The notes under the pieces: generated by a model
What the model was told of the DNA's origin: nothing
What the model saw: the letters and a program-made list of their open reading frames with translations, nothing else
Databases searched by the model: none
Program-made: the position numbers and the translations under genes
Shown: positions 15,888-24,903 of the stretch, one piece after another
How the letters are laid out: the number at the start of each line of letters is the position of its first letter
Numbering within the stretch: the first letter of the stretch is position 1
From: Caldalkalibacillus thermarum
GTDB lineage: Bacteria > Bacillota > Bacilli > Caldalkalibacillales > Caldalkalibacillaceae
Assembly (NCBI RefSeq): GCF_014644735.1
Contig: NZ_BMKZ01000018.1
Location: 1-32,331, forward strand
Direction: 5' to 3'
DNA length: 32,331 bases

Positions 15888-17258
15888 TTGACCTTATTGA
15901 TAATCGTGTTGATTGTGACCGGCCTGGCTGTCCTAGCTGTGGCCTATGTCGCGGGACAGCATGTTTACTTGCGGCGGCAGTTTCAAAAAAAGGCGCAGGC
16001 AGACCAGCGCTTGTTCCAGCGGGTCAGACACAATCTGAACGAACGCCTTTCGGTTCAGGAAGCGGAACAACGCTTTAAACTTGAGCCCCACACCGAGGTG
16101 CTCCGTTTTATCCAAGGAAACACAGATTTTCCCCTCACCCAAAATGACCGCTTGCGCATTCTGAATAACGGGGAAGCGTTGTTTCCCGCTCTGTTTGAGG
16201 AAATAGACAAAGCACAGCATCATGTACATATTCTTTTTTACACGGTTCAGGATGATCATATCTCTAATCAATTGTTTGAGAAACTGGAGCAAAAAGTACA
16301 GGAAGGGGTTGAGATCCGCCTCCTGGTTGACGGGGTGGGCAGCCATACCCTGATTGGGGGGGAAAGGTTTAAGGCGTTGCAAAAGCAAGGCATCCAGTGC
16401 GGGGTGTTTGCCCCTCCCCGGCTGCGCTTTTTGCCGTACATGCACTTCCGCAATCACCGCAAGATTGTGGTGATTGATGGCAAGGTAGCCTTTACGGGGG
16501 GATTGAATGTAGGGGATGAGTATTTACACCGGGATCCCAACACAGGCTTTTGGCGGGATGTTCACGTGTTAATCGAAGGGGAAAGTGTACTGCTCATGCA
16601 GCGTATTTTTGCCACAGACTGGTACTACACCACTGGAGAGATGTTGGAGGAAAACGATCAGTATTTCCCCACCTTTACCCGTCAGGAAACCCATCAGCGG
16701 GATCAACAAACCATCCTGGCCCAGGTCGTACCCAGCGGACCGGATATGACCCGTCCCATAGCCAAGGACAGTTATCTTATCGCCATCCACAAGGCCAAAA
16801 AGCGGATTTGGCTGGGCACCCCTTACTTTGTCCCCGATCAGGAGATCATCGAGGCTCTGAACGCGGCCAGGAAAAGAGGGGTCGAAGTGAAACTGATCGT
16901 GCCTAAACGGACAGACAACCCTTTCGTCCACTATGCCTCCTTCCACTTTCATAAACAATTGCTGCCGGCCGGTGTAGAAATCTATCTGTACCACAAAGGC
17001 TTTTACCACGCCAAAATGGCTTTGGTGGACGATTATATTGCCAATATCGGCAGTGTCAACCTGGACAGGCGCAGCTTTCATTTTGACTTTGAAGCAGGGT
17101 TATTTATCTACGACCGTCACGTATACCGCCAAGTAGAGGCGATCTTTAAGCAAGATTTGCAGGACTGCCGGCAGCTGAAAGCGGAACAACTGTTTCAGCA
17201 GCCATGGTGGATCAGGACAGCGACACAGTTGTCATTGTTAATGGCACCTTGGCTCTAA
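15888..17258 (+). CDS. cls: Cardiolipin synthase (phospholipase D family)
   Basis: This 456-residue membrane enzyme joins two phosphatidylglycerol molecules into cardiolipin and glycerol. One N-terminal membrane helix lies at about residues 2-24. Two HKD active sites follow, HRKIVVID (His 190, Lys 192, Asp 197) with FTGGLNVGDEY, and HAKMALVD (His 374, Lys 376, Asp 381) with GSVNLDRRS. Many Cls proteins have two N-terminal helices, and this one appears slightly shorter there. The start is TTG at 15888, with AAGGAG ten bases upstream. An ATG at 15878 is in another frame. The gene ends in a strong terminator shared with the convergent ywiB-like gene. Confidence 0.9.
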   Translation: MTLLIIVLIVTGLAVLAVAYVAGQHVYLRRQFQKKAQADQRLFQRVRHNLNERLSVQEAEQRFKLEPHTEVLRFIQGNTDFPLTQNDRLRILNNGEALFPALFEEIDKAQHHVHILFYTVQDDHISNQLFEKLEQKVQEGVEIRLLVDGVGSHTLIGGERFKALQKQGIQCGVFAPPRLRFLPYMHFRNHRKIVVIDGKVAFTGGLNVGDEYLHRDPNTGFWRDVHVLIEGESVLLMQRIFATDWYYTTGEMLEENDQYFPTFTRQETHQRDQQTILAQVVPSGPDMTRPIAKDSYLIAIHKAKKRIWLGTPYFVPDQEIIEALNAARKRGVEVKLIVPKRTDNPFVHYASFHFHKQLLPAGVEIYLYHKGFYHAKMALVDDYIANIGSVNLDRRSFHFDFEAGLFIYDRHVYRQVEAIFKQDLQDCRQLKAEQLFQQPWWIRTATQLSLLMAPWL

Positions 17259-17291
17259 AACACAACTGCCCGAAAGGAGCCAGACATTAAG

Positions 17292-17337
17292 AAACGGCTT
17301 TCTCCTGGACAGACCAGGAAAAAGCCGTTCTCCTTTT
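17292..17337. terminator. Bidirectional terminator between cls and the DUF1934 gene
   Basis: AACGGCTTT (17293-17301) pairs with AAAGCCGTT (17321-17329), extended by an inner CCTGG/CCAGG stem (17304-17308, 17314-17318). T-rich sequence follows on the plus strand (17331-17337) and T-rich bases also follow on the minus strand, so it can serve both converging genes. It overlaps the minus-strand stop codon at 17336. Confidence 0.8.
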
Positions 17338-17821
17338 AGGCTTTCAGTGTCACTGTAAAGCGAATGTCCCCTACTTGATTGCCGTTAAGGGACAAATGAT
17401 AGGCCCAGTGCAGTTCCCCGCAACGGTCTTCTCGACAGTGGTTTAAGTTGGTTGAGTTCTCGGAGCCCAGGGGCAAGGTTGTGCCCAACGGTTGAAACCG
17501 ATAAGCCGTCGTATGGGTCTCCATGTTCAACGCCCCATAGGGTGTGTGATAGATCCCTTGTGTGGTACTGTTAAGCCGGTATTCATGGTTCATGCGGACC
17601 GCGCCATGACGGATGACCGTAACTCTATCCTGCTCAATCTTCAACGTGTTGTCTATGGGGCCGTCTTCTGTTTGCTCCCTAAACTTGAGATAGTATATTT
17701 CTCCTTTGCGGTACAAGGTTCCCTTTAAGTGCTGGATCTCTTCATCCACCGGTTGGCCGTGTTCAAACCTCTGGGCATGAATATGCAGCTTGACAGGTTG
17801 TTTTTCAACCGTTGGACTCAT
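17336..17821 (-). CDS. ywiB: DUF1934 protein, YwiB family
   Basis: This 161-residue soluble protein of the YwiB/DUF1934 family is predicted to form a calycin-like beta-barrel. Typical features are the strand-rich RKGEIYYLKFREQ and TLKIEQDRVTVIRHG segments and the GIYHTPYGALNMETHT motif. The function of the family is not known. An Asn/His/Cys-rich insert (NLNHCREDRCGELHW) near residues 125-139 is less usual. AGGTGA lies five bases upstream of the ATG. The gene begins only four bases after thiT and is probably translated from the same riboswitch-controlled transcript, although no thiamine role is known for it. Confidence 0.8.
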   Translation of the reverse strand: MSPTVEKQPVKLHIHAQRFEHGQPVDEEIQHLKGTLYRKGEIYYLKFREQTEDGPIDNTLKIEQDRVTVIRHGAVRMNHEYRLNSTTQGIYHTPYGALNMETHTTAYRFQPLGTTLPLGSENSTNLNHCREDRCGELHWAYHLSLNGNQVGDIRFTVTLKA

Positions 17822-17825
17822 CTGA

Positions 17826-18377
17826 TCACCTGACCTGCAAGAGTTGGGGACGCATCTTGATCAAGAAAATGACAATCAACAGGCTGATGATCATTTCCGG
17901 CAGTAAGTAAGACAAGTTATACAAAGCAGAATAGATGGCGACAGGCATCCCTTCCGGGGCATAGGCCCCAAACCAAACCACCCCGGAGACAAAATGGCTC
18001 AAGAAACGCAACCCTGAGGCCAGCACAATCCCCGTTGTGGCCAGGCCTATCATTTTTCCTGGTGTGTGGGCCTTATTAAGGGCGAACAGTCCTGCTGTTC
18101 CCAACAGGGCAAAAGCCAAGGGGTAATCCAGCACCAACTGCACGGGATGAACCACGTAACCACCCACCAACGCTTTGATCAGCCCCACAACGAGCCCGGC
18201 GGTCAAACCAGCGGCCACTCCCCGGCGCAAAGCCAAGACAAAGATAGGCACCATTACCAGTGAAATGGAGCCCCCATAGGCCCATAACGCCCCTAATTTT
18301 ATAAAACTGAAGACATAAGCCACAGCAGCCATCATCGCCGTTTCGATCAAAACAAGCAGGCGTTGCCGTTCCATCAT
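17826..18377 (-). CDS. thiT: Thiamine-specific S component of an ECF transporter (ThiT/YuaJ)
   Basis: This is a 183-residue membrane protein with six predicted helices, matching ThiT. It captures thiamine outside the cell and works with the shared EcfA-EcfA'-EcfT energy module, which is not in this window. Family marks are GALWAYGGSISLVMVPIFVL near the N terminus and the FLSHFVSGVVWFGAYAPEG segment, whose aromatic residues line the thiamine site in this family. ATGs at 18377 and 18374 both lie close to GGAGG, and the choice changes one residue. A TPP riboswitch and a terminator precede it, which supports the thiamine assignment strongly. Confidence 0.9.
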   Translation of the reverse strand: MMERQRLLVLIETAMMAAVAYVFSFIKLGALWAYGGSISLVMVPIFVLALRRGVAAGLTAGLVVGLIKALVGGYVVHPVQLVLDYPLAFALLGTAGLFALNKAHTPGKMIGLATTGIVLASGLRFLSHFVSGVVWFGAYAPEGMPVAIYSALYNLSYLLPEMIISLLIVIFLIKMRPQLLQVR

Positions 18378-18403
18378 GCTTCCCTCCATGTAAAGTTTGA
18401 CAA

Positions 18404-18430
18404 TAATAAAAACCACTCCCGGAGGAGTGG
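18404..18430 (-). terminator. Riboswitch-controlled terminator of thiT
   Basis: On the minus strand CCACTCC (18430-18424) pairs with GGAGTGG (18419-18413) and is followed by a T tract (18412-18404). It lies between the TPP aptamer and thiT, so it is the likely expression platform. When TPP is bound the stem can form and stop transcription. Confidence 0.8.
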
Positions 18431-18517
18431 CAGAAACAGAAATGTATCCTTAATCAGATTGTCCCAGGATCCGTTGTGCCAATTGTGGCCAGTTCGACAA
18501 CCTGAAAGACCACTTCT

Positions 18518-18610
18518 GTTCCACTTTCCTCCGCTAGCATGACCTAGATCAGGTTCAAAGGGTTGGGGCCGCCGCCCCTCTCAGCCCGCCTCTGGGCACC
18601 CCTAGTGGAA
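18518..18610 (-). ncRNA. TPP riboswitch (THI element)
   Basis: The minus strand shows the conserved TPP aptamer core: ACTAGGGGTGCC, then GGCTGAGAGGGG, then ACCCTTTGAACCTGATC and GCTAGCGGAGGAAAGTGG. The closing P1 stem is GTTCCAC/GTGGAAC (18610-18604 and 18524-18518). It senses thiamine pyrophosphate and controls thiT about 140 bases downstream. Confidence 0.95.
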
Positions 18611-18641
18611 CACGGTCAACATCTATGGGATGTTTGCCTCT

Positions 18642-18650
18642 ATTATAACA
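18642..18650 (-). promoter_or_regulatory. Extended -10 promoter of the thiT riboswitch transcript
   Basis: TGTTATAAT on the minus strand is a consensus -10 box with the TGn extension. It would start transcription near 18635, about 25 bases before the aptamer. No good -35 box is seen, which is common for extended -10 promoters. Confidence 0.6.
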
Positions 18651-18734
18651 TAAGAATGAGTGGCAAATATGATTAATCCCTAGTACAAACATATTTTTTT
18701 AACCTGTTACCTTTAAAGGCATTATGGCAACCCA

Positions 18735-19607
18735 TTATTTTACCCAGCCCAACAGCATCTCCCGCACCAGCTTGGCAGCCACAATTTGCGTTTTCTCCGT
18801 TGGATCATACACGGGTGCCACCTCCACCAGGTCCGCCCCCACGATCTCAACATCCGCTTTGGCCAAAAGATGGATCGCTTCCAACAGTTCAGCCGAGCTG
18901 ATGCCTCCCGCTTCGGCTGTGCCTGTGCCAGGGGCAAAAGCAGGATCAAGGACGTCAATATCAATGGTCACGTAAACCTTTTTACCGGCCAGTGAGGGTA
19001 ACGCTTTTTTTAACGGCTGGGCCACTTCAAAGGGGTAAAAATGCATACCGGACTCACGCCCATACTTAAACTCTTCTCTGGTTCCCGAGCGGATGCCGAA
19101 CGAATAGACCCGCTCCGGCCCCAACAGCTGGCATGCTTTCTTAATGGGCGTCGCGTGAGAGAGCGGTTCTCCTTCGTACTCCTCCCGCAAATCGGCATGG
19201 GCATCAATATGGATGAGATAAACATCCTCAAACCGGCGCTTGACTTCTTGAATGATGGGCCAAGTGACCAGGTGCTCACCCCCAAGGCCCAAAGGAAATT
19301 TGCCATCGGCCAGCACCTTGCGCACAAATTCTGCAATCAGTTTTAAGCTGCGGCCCGGATTGCCGAAGGGCAGTGGAATATCTCCCGCATCAAAATAACG
19401 GACTTCTTCAAGATGACGGTCCAAATAGGGGCTGTACTCTTCCAGCCCAATGGACACTTCCCTAATGCGGGCCGGTCCAAACCGGGATCCCGGCCGGAAG
19501 CTGACTGTGAAATCCATGGGCATGCCATAGATCACCGCCTCGCTTTCCTCATAATGGGGATGGCTGGCGATGAACACCTGCCCCGAATAGGCTTCATCAA
19601 AACGCAT
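18735..19607 (-). CDS. speB: Agmatinase
   Basis: This 290-residue ureohydrolase splits agmatine into putrescine and urea, feeding spermidine synthesis. The binuclear manganese ligands are all present: GGEH (His 112), HIDAHADL (Asp 135, His 137, Asp 139) and TIDIDVLDPAFAPGTGT (Asp 216, Asp 218). The ATG at 19607 lies just after GGAGGAGG, and the length equals that of B. subtilis SpeB. An in-frame extension to 19682 runs through the ribosome site. It follows speE in the standard speE-speB order, so putrescine made here can be used directly by the neighbouring enzyme. Confidence 0.93.
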   Translation of the reverse strand: MRFDEAYSGQVFIASHPHYEESEAVIYGMPMDFTVSFRPGSRFGPARIREVSIGLEEYSPYLDRHLEEVRYFDAGDIPLPFGNPGRSLKLIAEFVRKVLADGKFPLGLGGEHLVTWPIIQEVKRRFEDVYLIHIDAHADLREEYEGEPLSHATPIKKACQLLGPERVYSFGIRSGTREEFKYGRESGMHFYPFEVAQPLKKALPSLAGKKVYVTIDIDVLDPAFAPGTGTAEAGGISSAELLEAIHLLAKADVEIVGADLVEVAPVYDPTEKTQIVAAKLVREMLLGWVK

Positions 19608-19691
19608 AGCAACCTCCTCCATTTCCTGCTGTGGCTCTTTGAGGACCTTTTTCAATACCAGCAGCTTAAACTGGCGCACCAATATGAAAGC

Positions 19692-20519
19692 TTACTCAGT
19701 CAAATCTTTAACAAATTTAGGCAAGGCGAACGCCGCTTTATGCACTTCCGGCGTGTAATACCTTGTCTCAAATGCCAACTGCTCAGGCAAACTGGCCTTG
19801 AGAGGGTCATGTTGTTTGGAACCGATGGTAAAGGTCCACAAACCGCTGGGATAGGTGGGAATGTTACAGGTATACAAGCGCGTAATGGGGAAGATTTCCT
19901 TCACATCGGCAAACACCTTGCGGATTAAGTCTCCGTGAAACCAAGGATTGTCTGTCTGGGCGACGAACAAGCCCTCATCCGTTAAGGCCTCAAAAATACC
20001 TCGGTAAAATCCCCTTTCAAATAACTTGGTTGCCGGGCCAACCGGCTCGGTGGAATCAACGAGGATCACGTCATATTCGTTGCGATGCTGGTGGATGTGC
20101 ATAAATCCGTCATCCACCAGCACCTCAACCCGGGGGTTATCCAGTTCTCCAGCAATGTTGGGCAGAAACTTTTTAGAGTACTCAATCACTTGCCCGTCTA
20201 TCTCAACCAAAACAGTTTTTTCGACACTCGGGTGTTTCAATACCTCACGGATGGTTCCCCCGTCCCCTCCTCCTACAACCAGCACTTTTTTGGGCCGGGG
20301 ATGGGTGAAGAGCGGCACGTGGCTCATCATTTCATGGTAAACAAATTCGTCTTTATCGGTTGTCATCACCATCCCGTCTAATACGAGCATGGTGCCAAAC
20401 TCTTCCGTCTCTATCACATCAAGTTTTTGATATTTCGTCTGTTCACTGTGCAAGGTTTGCTTCACTTTGGTCGTAATGCCGTGTGCTTTAGTCTGCAGTT
20501 CAGTAAACCACAATTCCAT
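19692..20519 (-). CDS. speE: Spermidine synthase
   Basis: This 275-residue aminopropyltransferase makes spermidine from putrescine and decarboxylated S-adenosylmethionine. The nucleotide-binding [18 protein letters not shown] motif, the acidic loop VLVEID and the catalytic [10 protein letters not shown] segment are intact. The N-terminal beta domain is that of short bacterial forms. GGGGTGA lies about eight bases before the ATG. The gene pairs with speB and is divergent from pbpG. The decarboxylase that supplies the aminopropyl donor is not in the window. Confidence 0.93.
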   Translation of the reverse strand: MELWFTELQTKAHGITTKVKQTLHSEQTKYQKLDVIETEEFGTMLVLDGMVMTTDKDEFVYHEMMSHVPLFTHPRPKKVLVVGGGDGGTIREVLKHPSVEKTVLVEIDGQVIEYSKKFLPNIAGELDNPRVEVLVDDGFMHIHQHRNEYDVILVDSTEPVGPATKLFERGFYRGIFEALTDEGLFVAQTDNPWFHGDLIRKVFADVKEIFPITRLYTCNIPTYPSGLWTFTIGSKQHDPLKASLPEQLAFETRYYTPEVHKAAFALPKFVKDLTE

Positions 20520-20532
20520 TCGATGTTCACCC

Positions 20533-20592
20533 CTTGCATTTTTGCTCTGAAGCTAACAAGCCAATTATAGCCAACCTTATTAAAAATGCAAG
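20533..20592. repeat. 11-bp perfect inverted repeat in the speE-pbpG divergent region
   Basis: CTTGCATTTTT (20533-20543) and AAAAATGCAAG (20582-20592) are exact reverse complements 38 bases apart. They flank a minus-strand TATAAT (20564-20569) that is the likely speE -10 box. The right copy overlaps its weak -35 region and the left copy lies just upstream of the speE ribosome site. A looping or paired operator is possible, and chance in AT-rich DNA is not excluded. Confidence 0.5.
20564..20591 (-). promoter_or_regulatory. Probable promoter of speE-speB
   Basis: TATAAT (20569-20564, minus strand) lies 16 bases after TTGCAT (20591-20586). The -10 box is consensus and the -35 box is weak. The start would be near 20557, giving a leader of about 37 bases. 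Confidence 0.45.
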
Positions 20593-20682
20593 TATATTTC
20601 AGTATAAAACCGTTTGATCTTCCCCATACTGTTAGCAGCAACTTTTACATTTAAATGCTGCAACAAAGGGGGGTTTTGAAAG

Positions 20683-22761
20683 ATGGAAGTGATCCATGAA
20701 TCATGGTTGATCCGTTTTCTGAAATGGCTGACCAGGGTGCTCCTGTTTACATTTATGATGACCTTGTGTTTATCTTCTATTCTGCTGTTTAGTTTGTTAT
20801 ATTTGCGCTCACAGCCCTTACCCCCGTTCCAGATGCAGGAAACAACAGTCATTTACTCTGCCGACGGAGACATCATTGACCACATTCATGAAGGTCAAAA
20901 CCGGACGTTCATTCCCATTGAGGAACTGCCCCCCTACTTGCTGCAAGCCTTTATTGCAGTGGAAGATCAACGCTTCTATCAACACTTTGGCTTTGACCTC
21001 AAACGCATCGCAGGGGCCATTGTGGCCAATATCCGCAACCGTTCCTATGTGGAAGGAGCCAGTACCATCACCCAGCAGCTGGCCCGCAATTTGTACCTGG
21101 ACCACAGCAAAACATGGGAACGAAAGTTAAAAGAGGCCTTGTACACCATTCAGTTGGAACTGCATCTGTCTAAAACAGACATTTTGGAACACTATTTAAA
21201 CCAAATCTATTTTGGGCATTCCGCCTACGGAGTAGAAGCGGCGGCCAATCTGTATTTCGGCAAGTCAGCCAGGGAATTGACTCTGGCTGAAAGCGCCCTG
21301 TTGGCCGGCATTCCCAAGGGGCCGCGTTATTATTCTCCTTTGCTAAACTACGCTAATGCCAAGTCACGGCAAGAGCTGATATTGCACCTGATGGAGGAAC
21401 AGGGCTATATCACGGCAGCCGAACGGGAGGAAGCGCTGGCTGCACCGCTCACCCTTATCTCCCCCGAAAAACACCGCCAGGATGCCAACCTGGCCCCCTA
21501 CTTCCGGGATTTCGTCCGCCAGCAGACCCTGGAGCGTTATGGCATCACTGAAGACGTCTTTGACCATGGCGGGTTGCGTATCTACACCACCCTTGATGCC
21601 GATATGCAGCGTTTGGCCGAAAACTTGTTGGAGAGGCATTTGCCCGCTGACCGGCCTTTGCAAGGGGCTCTCTTAGCGATTGACCCTCGCACCGGGTACA
21701 TTAAGGCCATGGTGGGAGGGCGGAATTATGGCCAGTCCCAGTTTAACCGGGTGCTGGCTGAACGCCAGCCCGGGTCCTCCATCAAACCTTTTTTGTATTA
21801 TATGGCGTTGGAACACGGCTTTACACCAGTCACGCTGATGAAAAGCGAACCGACCACCTTCACCTACGACAACGGACGGGCCACCTATACTCCCCGCAAT
21901 TTCAATGACCGTTATGCCAATGACTATATCACGCTGGAACAAGCCATTGCCCGTTCGGATAACATCTATGCCGTGAAGACGATTATGCATGTGGGTGAAG
22001 AAAACTTCGTCCACACCTTGCACCAATTCGGTTTTGAACGCACTTTTCAACCCCTGCCCTCCCTGGCTTTGGGGGCTCAAAACGTCACCTTGCTGGAAAT
22101 GGTCAAAGGCTATTCGGCTTTTGCCAATCAGGGTGTGCAGGCCGAACCACTGGCCATTACCCGCATTGAAGACCGGAACGGCAACGTCCTGGTTGAGGAA
22201 CACCCCCGCCTTGAGTCCATCCTGGAACCCAACAACACCTTCATTCTTAACCGCATGTTGGAGCACGTCTTTGCAGAAGGGGGAACGGCTTACCGGGTCG
22301 CTTCCGTTTTAAACCGGCCCGCAGCAGGGAAAACGGGCTCCACCGACACCGATGCCTGGATGATCGGTTTTACGCCCCAACTGGCAGCGGGTGTCTGGGT
22401 GGGATACGATCAAAACCGCCTGATCAACCACAATAATGACGGACGCCTGGCGGCCACCATTTGGGCTCACTTTCTGGAAGGAGCCTTGGCCGGTCAGCCC
22501 CCTGCCTTATTTCCGGTTCCGGACGGGGTCGTCGGCGCCTATATTAATCCGGAAAACGGGTTGCTCGCCACTGAGCACTGTCCGGTCAAACGGTTGTTGT
22601 ATTTTAAGAAAGGAACAGAACCAGTAGAGATCTGTACGGAGCACTTGCCCCATGAAGATACTGTCCCTGAGGCGGTCCAAGTGGATGAAGCTGCTTCCTT
22701 CTGGCAGCACTTAAAACAATGGTGGACAAAGCCAAACGGCCATGAACTTCCCCAATCTTAA
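20683..22761 (+). CDS. pbpG: Class A penicillin-binding protein (PBP2d/PbpG-like)
   Basis: This 692-residue bifunctional peptidoglycan synthase has one N-terminal membrane anchor (about 15-41). The glycosyltransferase domain carries AVEDQRFYQHFG (Glu 94) and GASTITQQLARNLYL. The transpeptidase domain has the catalytic SSIK (Ser 365, Lys 368), the SDN motif in ARSDNIYAVK and KTGSTDTDAWMIGF. B. subtilis PbpG has nearly the same length, is made in the forespore and lies next to speE, which supports the name. AAAGGGGGG precedes the ATG. A strong terminator follows 26 bases after the stop. Confidence 0.9.
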   Translation: MEVIHESWLIRFLKWLTRVLLFTFMMTLCLSSILLFSLLYLRSQPLPPFQMQETTVIYSADGDIIDHIHEGQNRTFIPIEELPPYLLQAFIAVEDQRFYQHFGFDLKRIAGAIVANIRNRSYVEGASTITQQLARNLYLDHSKTWERKLKEALYTIQLELHLSKTDILEHYLNQIYFGHSAYGVEAAANLYFGKSARELTLAESALLAGIPKGPRYYSPLLNYANAKSRQELILHLMEEQGYITAAEREEALAAPLTLISPEKHRQDANLAPYFRDFVRQQTLERYGITEDVFDHGGLRIYTTLDADMQRLAENLLERHLPADRPLQGALLAIDPRTGYIKAMVGGRNYGQSQFNRVLAERQPGSSIKPFLYYMALEHGFTPVTLMKSEPTTFTYDNGRATYTPRNFNDRYANDYITLEQAIARSDNIYAVKTIMHVGEENFVHTLHQFGFERTFQPLPSLALGAQNVTLLEMVKGYSAFANQGVQAEPLAITRIEDRNGNVLVEEHPRLESILEPNNTFILNRMLEHVFAEGGTAYRVASVLNRPAAGKTGSTDTDAWMIGFTPQLAAGVWVGYDQNRLINHNNDGRLAATIWAHFLEGALAGQPPALFPVPDGVVGAYINPENGLLATEHCPVKRLLYFKKGTEPVEICTEHLPHEDTVPEAVQVDEAASFWQHLKQWWTKPNGHELPQS

Positions 22762-22787
22762 CTATGCGGTATCCCCTCATCCACGCC

Positions 22788-22816
22788 AAAAGGCAGGAGG
22801 GAGCCTCCTGCCTTTT
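22788..22816 (+). terminator. Terminator of pbpG
   Basis: This is a perfect 13-bp stem, AAAAGGCAGGAGG/CCTCCTGCCTTTT, with a three-base GAG loop and a T4 end. The A-T rich ends of the stem make it symmetrical, so it may also stop minus-strand transcription running from ywgA. Confidence 0.85.
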
Positions 22817-22936
22817 GACTGTCCTAATCCATTTATGTTACCGACTTCAATTTCATTTTACTCCTGTTTACAGAAAGCGGTATCCTTTGCCACCAAAATG
22901 TCACAAAACGTTCACAGTTAACCCGGCAATCGTCAA

Positions 22937-23443
22937 TCACGACTGGCGCAGGGCACGCAGTTCATCAATAAAGTCCAGCGCCTTATGTATCTCTTCCTCA
23001 GTGTAGTTTTGCTTACTTTTCACTTTTTGTACTTTGCTGATCAACTCTGCTGTGGGCAAATGATCAAAGTAAAGCAAAGTGGAAACCAGCTCCAGGAAAC
23101 GGGAACTCTCCCCGTTCAGCTTGCGTATAAAAGGCTCCAGTCCCTTAATCTCGGTTGGATAAAGCCGCAGAAATTCCTCTCCCTTTTCACTCAGCCGGTA
23201 TGTATACTGGGTATAGCCGTTTTTGTGTTCCTTCTTTTCACTGATAAACCCCAGATGATGGAGTTCTTCGATTTTGAGGCTTAACTCTTCAGAGTAGGGA
23301 CCATAGAAATGAAAGTTGAACCGCTCGCCAAAGTCAAAGTTGAATTTCTTGGAGATATACACGATTTTCTGCAATTTCTTGCGGCCGCTGATCTCCCCTG
23401 CCTGCTCGAGCAAACACATGAGTTTGGCATGTTCTTTTAACAC
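22937..23443 (-). CDS. ywgA: YwgA family protein
   Basis: This 168-residue soluble protein matches the YwgA family of Bacillales. Its central RKKLQKIVYISKKF and FNFHFYGPYSEEL segments resemble SocA/YozE-type (DUF4065-like) winged domains seen near antitoxins and proteolytic adaptors. A molecular role has not been established. The start is GTG with AAAGGGGG about seven bases upstream. It begins 13 bases after ywfO and is surely co-transcribed with it, as in B. subtilis where the two genes are also neighbours. Confidence 0.8.
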   Translation of the reverse strand: MLKEHAKLMCLLEQAGEISGRKKLQKIVYISKKFNFDFGERFNFHFYGPYSEELSLKIEELHHLGFISEKKEHKNGYTQYTYRLSEKGEEFLRLYPTEIKGLEPFIRKLNGESSRFLELVSTLLYFDHLPTAELISKVQKVKSKQNYTEEEIHKALDFIDELRALRQS

Positions 23444-23456
23444 CGCATGTCCCCCT

Positions 23457-24803
23457 TTATCTTACTCCGCTCTTCTCTGCATCCCTGAGGGCCTGTTTAA
23501 TTTTGGCCACTACAGCTGGGTATGTCTTTTCTTTTTCCTCCAGCAAATCTTGGGCAAAATAAATTTTATGGTCGGTTTGAGCCTTCCCTGAGATTGATTG
23601 GACAATATGGGAGGCTTGCGACAATTCCCTTAATTCCCCGTCTGGCATGAGCAGGTGGATCGGCAAGCGCTCCCCTTCTTCCCCGGGACGGTAGTAATCA
23701 TAAGGCAGATCAGATGAGGACTCAAATTCCAAATAGTAATCAGGGTCAATACCGGCTTGCTTAAATAACTGCTCCAGTTCCAAAGACAGACGCATGTGGC
23801 TGGAGGGGTTAAATCCCACATATTTAAACAGCCGTCTATTTATAAATCTATCACACAAATCGGCCAGGATGCCATCCTTTTCTTCCTGCCACATTTGAAA
23901 ATAATAGAGGATGGTGCTTTCATCCAGGCGCAAATAGTCCTTAAGCTCTATCTTTCCTGCCAAAAATCCTTCCAGCAGACGGGGCGGACAGGCAAAACGG
24001 TAACCTTGCTCATACAGATCTTTAACCCGTTTGAAAATTTTACGCAAAATCACATCCGCACTGCGTGTCACCGGGTGGAAATAAACTTGCCAGTACATCT
24101 GATACCTGGACATAATATAATCTTCGACGGCATGCATGCCGCTGTATTTGATCACCGCATACTCCTCATGAGGCCGCATGACGCGCAAAATGCGTTCCAA
24201 ATCGAAATTGCCGTAATTGACCCCTGTATAGTAGGCATCCCTCAACAAGTAGTCCATGCGGTCTGCATCGATCTGGCTGGAGATCAGGCTGACCACCAGT
24301 TTATTTTCATAGGTCTTGGCGATCACTTCATTCACCTTATGGGGAAAGTCAGCGGACACCTGCTTCAAAACCTGATTGATTTGGGTCTCCCCCAGCAAGA
24401 TCTTGCGGGTCCATTCCTCATGATCTGTATCAAATACTTTTTCAAAGCTATGGGAAAAAGGCCCGTGTCCCACATCATGCAACAGGGCGGCACACAAACA
24501 AAGCAAGCGGTCTTCCTCGCTCCAGTCGGGCATTTCAGAGGACCAAGTCGGACGGCTCATAAATTTTTCCAATATCCGGCGCATCACCTCGTAGACACCC
24601 AGCGAGTGATTAAAGCGGCTGTGTTCTGCACCGTGAAAGGTGACATAGCTGGTTCCCAATTGGCGAATGCGCCGCAACCGCTGGAATTCGGTGGTGTTGA
24701 TCAGGTCCCAGATTAATTTGTCGTACACATGCACGTAACGGTGGACAGGGTCTTTAAACACTTTTTCTTCATCCAGTTTTTGGGTCAGTCTATGGCTCAC
24801 CAT
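23457..24803 (-). CDS. ywfO: HD-domain phosphohydrolase YwfO
   Basis: This is a 448-residue HD-superfamily protein related to dNTP triphosphohydrolases and SAMHD1. The metal-binding pattern is complete: GAEHSRFNHSLG (His 61, His 66), then LLHDVGHGPFSH with the HD pair at 109-110, and the later QIDADRMDYLLRDAYYTG motif that marks this family. B. subtilis YwfO is a poorly characterised nucleotide hydrolase. The ATG at 24803 follows AAAGGGG, and upstream in-frame ATGs at 24821 and 24854 lack one. A TTGCCG-17-TATCCT promoter lies at 24887-24859. The protein may clean up or limit nucleotides, which is inferred from the family. Confidence 0.87.
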   Translation of the reverse strand: MVSHRLTQKLDEEKVFKDPVHRYVHVYDKLIWDLINTTEFQRLRRIRQLGTSYVTFHGAEHSRFNHSLGVYEVMRRILEKFMSRPTWSSEMPDWSEEDRLLCLCAALLHDVGHGPFSHSFEKVFDTDHEEWTRKILLGETQINQVLKQVSADFPHKVNEVIAKTYENKLVVSLISSQIDADRMDYLLRDAYYTGVNYGNFDLERILRVMRPHEEYAVIKYSGMHAVEDYIMSRYQMYWQVYFHPVTRSADVILRKIFKRVKDLYEQGYRFACPPRLLEGFLAGKIELKDYLRLDESTILYYFQMWQEEKDGILADLCDRFINRRLFKYVGFNPSSHMRLSLELEQLFKQAGIDPDYYLEFESSSDLPYDYYRPGEEGERLPIHLLMPDGELRELSQASHIVQSISGKAQTDHKIYFAQDLLEEKEKTYPAVVAKIKQALRDAEKSGVR

Positions 24804-24858
24804 GGTGCCCCTTTCCTGCATAACCTTAACTTGTCTTAATTTTATTTTAAACAAACCC

Positions 24859-24887
24859 AGGATAGATTAAAATGGCTTTAACGGCAA
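24859..24887 (-). promoter_or_regulatory. Probable promoter of ywfO-ywgA
   Basis: TTGCCG (24887-24882) and TATCCT (24864-24859) on the minus strand are 17 bases apart, each matching four of six consensus positions. The start codon is about 50 bases further on. Confidence 0.45.
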
Positions 24888-24903
24888 GGAGTTTGGTGTT
24901 CCA

